From: Pollenia angustigena
Lineage: Eukaryota; Arthropoda; Insecta; Diptera; Polleniidae
Reading direction: 5' to 3'
Length of the DNA stretch: 64,000 nt
NCBI GenBank assembly: GCA_930367215.1
Contig: OV884056.1
Span: 322,616,709 to 322,680,708 of the forward strand
Shown in pieces: positions 56,113-64,000 of the stretch. The notes below the pieces were generated by a model, which saw only the letters and a program-made list of their open reading frames with translations, was not told the DNA's origin and made no database searches. The translations under genes and the position numbers were made by a program. Position 1 is the first letter of the stretch; every line of letters starts with the position of its first letter.

Positions 56113-56348
56113 GAAACAGGGTACAGACTTGGGAAATCTCAAGAATGTCAAAACAATATGTAACAAAAGTCAAAAAAAAACAATGAACTATGTAAATGCA
56201 AATCACTTAAAAATCGTGTGTTTTTGTAAAAAAAAAATATTAAAACCATTTAAAAAATATTTCAAAAAAGAGTTCAGTTTAAAAGGTAAAAAGTAATTTG
56301 TGTGAGTGTATTCTAAATATTTAATTTATTTAATTTATTTTTATACAG

Positions 56349-56592
56349 ATATCCTCTCTCTGGAGATATTTCGAACGGGATTAAAAAGAACAAAGTTAGG
56401 CGCCTGAAGTATCCTGAAATGATAAGTTGCAACGGTTCTTTGATGCCACGGCTTATTTATCGCCTTAAATTAGTCCATGACCTTGGAATAAATGTGCGCC
56501 ATATAAAACTTGACTCTTTCCCAGAGATTGCCATCTCTGAACTTAAAAATAAAATTTTAAGTCTCAACTCTGTTTTTGTCTTACCTTTGTGA
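56349..56592 (+). CDS. Putative terminal coding exon, unidentified protein
   Basis: A T-rich tract and TTATACAG acceptor end at 56348. From phase 2 an 80-codon frame reads YPLSGDISNGIKKNKVRRLK, then YPEMISCNGSLMPRLIYRLK and LVHDLGINVRHIKLDSFPEI, and ends SVFVLPL before TGA at 56590. An AATAAA polyadenylation signal follows at 56612-56617. The composition is protein-like and clearly richer in GC than the flanks, and there are no copies elsewhere in the window. The family was not recognised. Upstream exons should lie on the plus strand, perhaps beyond the 55070-56112 insertion; a partial gene or a fragment of a decayed gene are both possible. Confidence 0.45.
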
Positions 56593-56961
56593 ATTGTTTT
56601 GGTTTTATTCAAATAAACTTTTTATTTCAATAACTAATTTGATTTTTGCGCTATTTTCTTAATTCTGGCTTTAGAAAAAAGTTTAATAATCGATCTCCCT
56701 AAAAGGTAGAGAACAAGAGAGTTGACGACACAAACTGATTGCACATAAACGTACACGTTAGTTTAATAGAGAATTGAGAAAAACTGTTCAGCTAAACCTG
56801 ACCGGTCTGAACCAGAACTTAGATTTAGTATTGGTTAAAAATTATACTTAGTTTTTTGATAAACAGTATGTCTATAATTTAAAGGGAAGACATTTTAATA
56901 AAGAAAATGGTTTTGCCAAATAAATATAAATTGGCAGCACTGGTATCATATCATTTCTAAT
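56593..56961. other. Downstream flank and spacer
   Basis: After the polyadenylation signal there is AT-rich DNA. TTGGCAGCACTG ending near 56942 looks like an orphan hAT right end. Confidence 0.35.
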
Positions 56962-57506
56962 CAGTGTTCGAAAATAAACAGAACATTATTTAGCGTTCGG
57001 CTCACACACCCAGGAACGATATCTATTTTACTATTTGAGTGTATAAACACAACCCTTAATACCGTTCGTAACTTTTTTAAAGAAAGAGTCGAAAATTATA
57101 TAGTGTTCTGCTCTTCGTAAACGAACAAAACAATTGTAGTGGGACTGTAGACAAACATTTTATTTTAATGCTCTACAATGTTTATTTTTTTACATTTATA
57201 AAGAAATTAACAAACAAAAAACTCTAGCAGCGGCCGCAGCACGAGCAGCTTGTGTGTGTATTGTCTATATGTTTTATTTTTTGTGTAAAATTATTTTACT
57301 GGAAACAACGGAATTAAATGTTTAATTCTTTTTGTTGAGTTGAATAAGAACAGTATTTATTATTTTTGTGTTCGAAAGGTGACAAACAGGGAAACGTTAT
57401 TTTTTTTAATGATTTACTACACAAACACTATTAGCGTTTGTGCTTTCCACAAATCAACCGAGCCGAACACTAAGGAGCGATATTTAGTGTTTAGTTTCGA
57501 ACGCTG
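56962..57506. mobile_element. hAT-like miniature element, copy B
   Basis: Begins CAGTGTTCGAAAATAAACAG like copy A at 1224 and ends TTTCGAACGCTG. The flanks TTTCTAAT (56954-56961) and TTTCTAAC (57507-57514) agree at 7 of 8 and fit nTnnnnAn. Shared interior words include TTATTTAGCGTTC, CTCACACACCCA and GAACGATATCTATTTT. It is 69 bp longer than copy A. Confidence 0.87.
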
Positions 57507-57514
57507 TTTCTAAC

Positions 57515-58859
57515 ATTTCCAACAGAAGTTTTGTTTTTGTTTCTTTTTTTTTTTTTTTGCAATCAAAATGGATGGAGTTTGGAACAAATGTGTGAATCGG
57601 CCCCATTTGTTCCAAAGTCCGTCTAACATTTTTGTTAAATAAATTTTCTTAGTTACAAGATTATAAGCGCGATTTATTTGATTCAAGTAAAAGGGGGAAC
57701 CCGCCCTGATACTGCATAAAACTTTTGTTTGTTTATTTAATTGTGGGTAAAATTACATACATAAATAAAAACAACGAATGTAAAATTACATAAAAAAACA
57801 AATAAACATTAAAAAAATGTAAAATGCAGAAACCGGCTTTAATTCGTTTTGATTTTACACGTTGACCTTGAAATAAAAATTATATCTCTTTTTTATTTTT
57901 AACGAAAATCAAATACAGGAAACACAAAAAATATCAAATAGTTTTTTTTAGATGAAATTTGTCCGAAAAGTTCAACAAACTTTGTTTAAATGTGGAAAAG
58001 GTGACCTTTGAACGCAGTGGTCATCATTTTACAAAAAGAAAACAAAAAATAGAAAGATTTTTGTTTTCTTTATTATTAATTTTATTTTTTTAAACATTTT
58101 TTGTCACGGTTATTGACAACAGCAATGTTGTTTTTTTTTTTGTAACTTTAATTAAAAATGCCAATTAAAAAAAAGATAATACAGGGGAGTGCTGGACTTC
58201 ACAGCTACAACGAATTGGTTATAGGTGGAGTGAGAACAACAAGTGGTTCTGTTTGACTTGTCTCAAAAATGTTTGTTAAGTCATTAAAAGCTACTGAACA
58301 TTTTATTAAAAATATCGAAGTTTTTAATAAACAGACAGACATGAATAAAAAGTACATCAGGTATATTAAGCTACACACACTTTAAATGGGACACGAAAAA
58401 CATCTTTTGTTTCGAACTTAAAGTGAGATCCTTAATTTAATTTAAGAATTTTCATTTAATATAATTCATTTATAGTGAATTAAATTATTCCAAATTAAAT
58501 CAGACGAAGTATGTACACACATTAAATAATTAACATCGGGTATGTAACTTGAGGGTTACACGATCAAGTTTTGCCTATCAAGTTTTAATACACTCATACT
58601 TTTTTACCAATACACTCATACTTTTAAAAATTGATACGATCTTGCCTTTAAAATTCCCTTTCCAGTGAGTGTTTCAATTTACGTTCAAGAAAACAGCTGA
58701 TTTCAAGGTAAGTGAGCAAATTCTTCTTTATAAATTGTTTTCTTGATGGCATCTTGAAAGTAAATTGCTCAAAAATTGAATGCAGCCTACGTCACAACTA
58801 TCAATTTTTGGAAATTTTGACAAACAGTATATGTAAAAGACTATCAAGAAAAACTTGAG
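57515..58859. other. AT-rich stretch, no gene seen
   Basis: TACACTCATACTTTT is repeated twice at about 58590-58625. No coding or structured element was recognised. Confidence 0.3.
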
Positions 58860-58867
58860 GGTGTAAC

Positions 58868-59517
58868 CAGGGACCGAAAATAACAGTTATATTGGAATTT
58901 TAAAACAAAAAAAGCATATAGAAATAAATGTCGAAAAACTGATTCAATTATACCATATTTTTCCTCATGCACTTGTCAATGATAAAATATATTGATTTTT
59001 ATAATTTTGATTTTTATATTTTCGATCAAACTTAACAGTTATTTTTTGATTTTTTTTTTTTTTGAACAAAAATAACTGTTATTTTTTGATTTTTATTTTT
59101 TCGATTAAAAATAACGGTTATTTTTTGATTTTTATTTTTTCGAGCCAAAAATAAAAATTATTCTCTTTATAAATGTACGTGATTTAATAATTTATTTGAC
59201 TTTAAATTTTTGTTTTAGTGTGTTATTTTCATAGGAATTCCTTATGCACATTAAAATAATTATTAAAGTCATCTAAATTATTACAACACGTACATTTATT
59301 TAGAGAATAACTTTTATTTTTGCTCGAAAAAATAAAAATCAATATATAACTGTTATTTTTGTTCAAAAAAATAAAAATCAAAAAATAACTGTTACTTTTG
59401 ATCGAAAAAATAAAAATCAAAAAATAACAGTTATTATTGTTCAAAAAAAATAAAAATCAAAAACTAACTGTTTTCATCTGACTTTTATGAAAAAAGGCAT
59501 AACTGTTACGGTCCCTG
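58868..59517. mobile_element. Fold-back hAT-like element with AAAATAACTGTTATTTTT arrays
   Basis: CAGGGACCG at 58868 and CGGTCCCTG at 59517 are perfect ends. The 8-bp duplication GGTGTAAC is perfect (58860-58867, 59518-59525). Both halves carry three to five imperfect copies of a unit of about 45 bp (TAACTGTTATTTTTTGATTT, TTATTTTTTCGA), and the halves are inverted relative to each other around 59210, so the whole folds as a long hairpin. A single end of this family is at 47034. Confidence 0.88.
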
Positions 59518-60930
59518 GGTGTAACTGCAGTGTAAACAAAGAATTTGTATATGGTGTCTATAAGTGTATGAGCAGTGATGCCAGAAGTGCAGATTTATAC
59601 CACTGTTGGGATCTGCCAATTCTTAAATTGTACCGTCTCAATGGCAAAATCGTACCAAATTAACATAAATTGTACCAAAATTTTCGTAAACGTTATTTTA
59701 GCCAATTTTTATGTCAGTACCAATATTTATAGGGAAGGTATGACACTAAAAGCTATTTCCGAGAGTAGTAATTGTATGGAAGCTATCCTCAAATATGGAC
59801 CGATTCCAATAAAATTTGACCAAATTTAAGTAAAAATACCAACACTATTCCGGAATGAAGTTTGTATGGGGGCTATTTGAAATTATGAACCGATTCTCAC
59901 CATTGTCAGTAGGCTTATTGTACGTACTTTTGATTAAACTCAATTGCAGTGAAACTTCAATATAACGAATCAAGAGGGGATCGAAAAATACTTCGTTATA
60001 GCTATTGATTCGTTATACATATGCATTGTGAAACCTTGGTATAACGAAATTTAAAGAAATACGAAAAAAAATCGTTATAACTACAGTTTTTTTTTTTGTC
60101 CAAATTCTATTTTACACGAAAATACTACGTACATAATAAAAATTCAATATTTAAGAGGTAAATAAAAAATTATGTTTTTATTTGGCAAAGAACCAAAACA
60201 GAACTGACTACATTTGAGGCGCTTTACATATGCAAAAACATTTATGTACCGTCCGTTGTTTTTAAAAGGGACTTCCCCGTTTTGCTTAAAATTTAATTTT
60301 GCTTTATTCTAACTTCGTTGTTTGGAGGCTGTAGTTCAAGACTTCGTTATGTAGAGGCTTTTGAAAACGGGATTTAAATGACTTACACACTTAAAATGTT
60401 ATATGTATGTATTTCTCAATTATAATTTCGTTGTATAGAGGCTTTTGAAAAAATACTTCGCTATATAGAGGCTTTATACCTCAGAATTACTTCGTTTTAG
60501 CTATAGAGCATTTTTGTATGAAAATTATACAGTCTCTTCTACTTTTTTGCAGAATAAGATTATATATAAGATTATAACACAAATTGTTTGTCATATTGTT
60601 TCGCTTTTTGGTGGGAGCATCTAAAAATATTGGAAAAATGTGGGCAAACAAAATTCGTACCAGTTTCGATAAATTTGGAAATCCAACCTCGTCAAAACTG
60701 TTCCAAAGCCATGTTTAAAATATTTCATAATTTTAAAAAATTGATCGTATTCAATTGTTCTCCACTCATACATGAGAGCATTGAGACTTAAGTTTAATTG
60801 TTAAGACAATAGCCCAAATTTGTACTCATCTCTTTTTTTCTCTTAAAACATGCTCTGGGCTAAGCAATTCCATTTCGTTAAATTTTAAATCATTATTAAA
60901 ATACATTTTTAAGAATTTATTTCATAAATA
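59518..60930. other. Stretch with dispersed-repeat units and pogo-like words
   Basis: CAGTGATGCCAGAAGTGC at 59576 looks like an orphan hAT left end. 59760-59930 has two related units (GTATGGAAGCTAT...GACCGATTC; GTATGGGGGCTAT...AACCGATTC) of the dispersed-repeat type. CAGTGAAACTTCAATATAAC at 59947 and CATTGTGAAACCTTGGTATA at 60024, then CTTCGTTATGTAGAGGC-like words to 60500, resemble terminal words of pogo/Tigger-type elements, but no inverted partner was found. Confidence 0.4.
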
Positions 60931-61633
60931 ATGAAAACCACAATTGAAGAAAGTGAAGTACGAATGTTAAAGGAGTTTGGAAAAAAATTTGATGAATTAA
61001 AAACAGAAATTTTAAACATCACCCAGCGTGTAACACAACAAGAATCAGTTGCTGATGACATCATTAGTTTAAAAAGTGAAGTAAGCCATTTAAAAACTCA
61101 GCTACAACGTCAAGAAAATTCCATTATAGCATCAGACCTTCGTATTAATGGGATACCATATCGCGAAGAAGAAGATTTACTTAGTATTTTTCAAACTATG
61201 TGTGGGACCTTTTCTATTCCTGCGGTTAAATCCATATAACGCTTACAGAATTACAACAATAAAAATAATGACTTTTCTCCTCATGCTGTAATAATGGTGA
61301 AGTTGTTTTCCCCATATGACAAAAACTATATACTAAAATCAATTGCCAATTTTCGTAAAGCTTTTAAAACGCCTTTGTTGCTAAATCATATAGGTGAAGA
61401 TTCTGATCGACCGTTTTATATAAATGAAAATCTGTCTTCTACAAATTTTAAAATTCTGCAATCTGCGGTAAAATTAAAAAAAAGCTAAAAAACTTACGTC
61501 AGCCTTTACAATGCGTGGACTGGTATATATAAAATTCCAATCAAATGAAGACCCTGTCCGAATCGAAAGTATAGAGGAACTCATGAATTTTTTCCCCGAT
61601 TTACCCTATCCAGAACAATCTGCTGCTATTTAG
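60931..61633 (+). pseudogene. LINE ORF1 remnant (coiled coil, FP25K-like fold)
   Basis: ORF1 of CR1/Jockey-type LINEs encodes an RNA-binding chaperone. The frame begins MKTTIEESEVRMLKEFGKKF and runs through a heptad-rich coiled coil (about residues 5-65) into SDLRINGIPYREEEDLLSIF, a hallmark of ORF1 proteins related to the baculovirus FP25K fold. A TAA at 61237 breaks the frame. It resumes MVKLFSPYDKNYILKSIANF, frameshifts in an A-run near 61485, and finishes FTMRGLVYIKFQSNEDPVRI, FFPDLPYPEQSAAI, stop at 61631. The N-terminal zinc-finger region common in this family is not seen, so the 5' end is probably truncated just before 60931. Confidence 0.7.
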
Positions 61634-61819
61634 AAAACTATTCTTAATTTTGATAAATATATTTATTTTCCTTTTGATCTTTTATTTAAACTACGTATTG
61701 TTACTTTTTTGGTTTTGTAATTTTCTTCTTAATTTACATTGTCTCACAATATCTAATCTTAAATGTGATCTAATATTTATTTTTTGCAAGCGTTGCTCTT
61801 ATAAAATTTATTTTACATC

Positions 61820-64000
61820 TTGTCATCTTTAATGGATAGTGTAGCTTCCAGTTCCAATGGCGTGACCTTTAATATGATACGTATACTTTGTAAACAAAGA
61901 TGTGGTGTGAAAATATGTCATTTAAATGCTCAGAGTTTGAAAAACAAAATTGATGAGTTTCGTTATATTTTTGAAAACTCTGGTGTAGATATTGTATGTG
62001 TATCTGAGACATGCTTCAATGAATCTGTTCCGGACACCATCGTTGAATTGCATAATTTCTGTTTATATCCTTGTGATCGAAAAACTCCTTGTGGTGGTGT
62101 TGCAATATATATGAGAAAAGGAATTACATGCAAAATGCCGAGTAATTGTAACCTTGAGGTAACCACAATTGATGATTTAACGAGTGACGATACTTCCAGT
62201 GATGATGCTTTAAATGATGATCAAATTGCAAATTTAAACAACAATATAATTAGAAAGAAAATCGAGTACCTATTAATCGAGTTTGTATCAGGTGGTAGGA
62301 AGCTACTAGTGGGGTCTGTATATAGACCTCATCATCGAATTAATACTAGCGATTTCTTAAAAGTGCTTGAAAGTTTGACCGTGAAGTATGAAAACATTAT
62401 AATATGTGGAGATTTTAACTCAAACATTCTTGTTGAAAGCCATCTTACTGTTGATATGAAATCCATTGGCTTGCATCCAATCAATACTTTAACCCCGACA
62501 CATTATACATCAACAACCAATACGCTGTTGGATATATTTTTCGTCAGTAATAAACAAAAGGTTATGCTTTACGACCAACTTACAACACCATGTTTCTCCA
62601 AGCATGATTTGATTTTTTGTGCTTTCGATTTTAGTTTGTATCATGTATCGGACCCTATAACCTTCTATGATTTTAACCTCCTTAACCATAGTATTTTGTA
62701 CTCTGAGCTTGTACAAGTTGACTGGAATTCCATATACTATATGCCTTCTGTTAATGATCAGCTTAATTTCTTAGAAGATTCTCTGTCCCGTGTATTCAGA
62801 AAATCAATTCCTCTTAAAGTCTTCAGACAAAGTGCTAAGAAAAAACCTTGGTTTAATTATGAAATTAAAGCAGCTATTGCTTATAGACGTTGGAAACTCT
62901 TCAAGATAACTGTCTTTCACTCTGAATACTGTACGGCTCGAAGAGAAGTAAATCGAATGATAAAGAGTGCAAAATCAACTTACTATTCTAATCGTTTTAC
63001 ATCTGCTGTTGGCTCAAACAAAACTTGGAAAACTATTCGAGAAATTGGTATTGGTAAACCATCATCTGGAAATAGTACGGTGATCGATGTAGACAATGTT
63101 AATGAAAGTTTTATCAACATCCCTAATGTACCTGCTGATGTCAGTTTTTACGAGCAAAATCAATTATCAAGTCAACAAAATGAGATATTTTTTTTTTCAC
63201 TGTGTAAGCGAAGTTGAAGTACAAATGAGCTGTCAATGCATAAAATCGAATGCAGTCGGCTTTGATGACATTAATCCTAAATTCTTCAAAACTATTATTC
63301 CCCAAATGCTGCCATATATCACATACATTTTCAATAATATAATTACAAAAAGCGATTAGCCGCGAAATTGGAAACATGCCAAGATCATACCTACTCCAAA
63401 ATCGAACAATGAGTATCGTCCTATCGCTATTCTACCGTACTTATCAAAAGTTTTTGAGCGACTACTTCATCAACAAATAAATAAATACATCAACGACAAT
63501 AACTTGCTGACAAATAAACAATCTGGATTTCGAGCAAAACACAGTTGCACAACAGCTTTAATTGATGTATCCGAAGGTATACGAGAAAGCATTGATGTTG
63601 GTGATATATCATTCCTTATTCTACTGGACCATTCCAAAGCGTTCGATATCAAGTTCTTTGCTGGAAATTTGACAAAATGTTTAGTTTCTCACCTTCATCC
63701 ATCCGTCTGGTTGCTTCGTATCTGTCTGGCCGTAGTCAATCTGTTATTGCAAACAATATAACATCAAAATCGTTATCTGTTCTTAGGGGAGTGCCACAGG
63801 GATCGATACTTGAACCACTACTATTCTCAATTTATATAAATGATCTAGATAAACAATTCTGATGATGTACAACTCTATATTAGTAGTCCCGTGATAAATA
63901 TAAATGATTGTGTTGAACAAATAAATATTGATTTAAAACGTGTTCACGCATGGGCAAAAGCAAATGGTTTGTGTATAAACCCCACGAAGTCCAAATGCTT
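61820..64000 (+). pseudogene. CR1/Jockey-type LINE ORF2 (endonuclease and reverse transcriptase), partial
   Basis: ORF2 nicks the target and reverse-transcribes the element. The first 465 codons (to about 63190) hold an apurinic-type endonuclease: HLNAQSLKNK, the catalytic glutamate in SETCF, GGVAIYM, GSVYRPHHR, CGDFNSN and KHDLIF, then KPWFNYEIKAAIAYRRWKLF. A frameshift falls in a T8 run near 63188. The reverse transcriptase follows: SNAVGFDDINPKFF, a TAG at 63357, EYRPIAILPYLSKVFERLL, QSGFRAKHSCTTALIDV and LLDHSKAFD. A small deletion comes next, then SYLSGRSQSV and GVPQGSILEPLLFSIYINDL (glycine to glutamate). The FADD active-site codons are broken by a 2-base deletion at about 63858. The remainder runs off the window. 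The clade within the CR1/Jockey superfamily is uncertain. Confidence 0.85.

Noticed and set aside
52967..56944. TAGTGCTGCCAAG at 52967 and TTGGCAGCACTG near 56942 as ends of one 4-kb hAT
   Set aside because: Flanking 8-mers do not match and unrelated elements with their own duplications lie between, so they are probably independent old ends.
1..64000. CRISPR array, bacterial operon or integrated provirus
   Set aside because: No regularly spaced short repeats with unique spacers, no prokaryotic gene organisation and no viral structural genes; all features fit an insect nuclear genome.

Overview
This window looks like intergenic or intronic DNA of a higher (probably calyptrate) fly. It is very AT-rich and scattered with (CA)n/(TG)n tracts. 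It carries a dispersed repeat typical of these genomes: a TATACCCTCCNCCAC-like head, a GTCCGTC box, internal tandem units, and a tail reading CGAATATAGC...CTTGTTTT. Decayed insect LINEs, hAT miniature elements, Helitron pieces and Tc1/mariner-type transposase remnants make up most of what can be recognised. The assignment to flies rests on these families; no species-level marker was found.

Layout. 0-7 kb: miniature elements (719-955, 1224-1699, 1973-2500, 3079-3299) and one plausible host first exon (3941-4085, minus). 7-13.6 kb: a minus-strand LOA/R1-type LINE pseudogene with reverse transcriptase, RNase H and a C-terminal CCHC-like motif (7829-10055); a minus-strand transposase pseudogene (11457-12235) split by a 179-bp hAT miniature element; a dispersed repeat with a tRNA-like block. 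14.4-17.3 kb: fragments of a second transposon protein in opposite orientations, one interrupted by a 902-bp element flanked by TCA. 20.8-26.6 kb: a near-perfect 120-bp hairpin; a transposase remnant hit by a hAT element that was itself hit by a second hAT element; a minus-strand Helitron; and a dispersed repeat whose core is five copies of an exactly 153-bp tandem unit. 28-41 kb: LINE 3' ends, a tRNA-like block between 48-bp inverted repeats, a 1.05-kb hAT element, a 2.6-kb composite hAT-like block and a Helitron gene fragment. 43.8-50.8 kb: a reverse transcriptase fragment, a TTA-flanked element, a fold-back element, a broken asparaginyl-tRNA synthetase copy with an intron remnant, and a 1.08-kb hAT element. 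52-60 kb: a terminal-repeat block enclosing a small spliced ORF, two possible terminal exons, and three more hAT-like elements. 60.9-64.0 kb: a plus-strand two-ORF CR1/Jockey-type LINE with several disabling mutations, cut by the window edge.

The strongest result is structural. At least eleven miniature elements have hAT-like ends (CAG...CTG or TAG...CTA) and 8-bp flanking duplications that can be read directly. Five are perfect or near-perfect with subterminal arrays of short family-specific words. Most of the target duplications follow nTnnnnAn. No intact transposase, intact LINE or complete host gene is visible, so the window is a layered record of past transposition with a few candidate host exons between.
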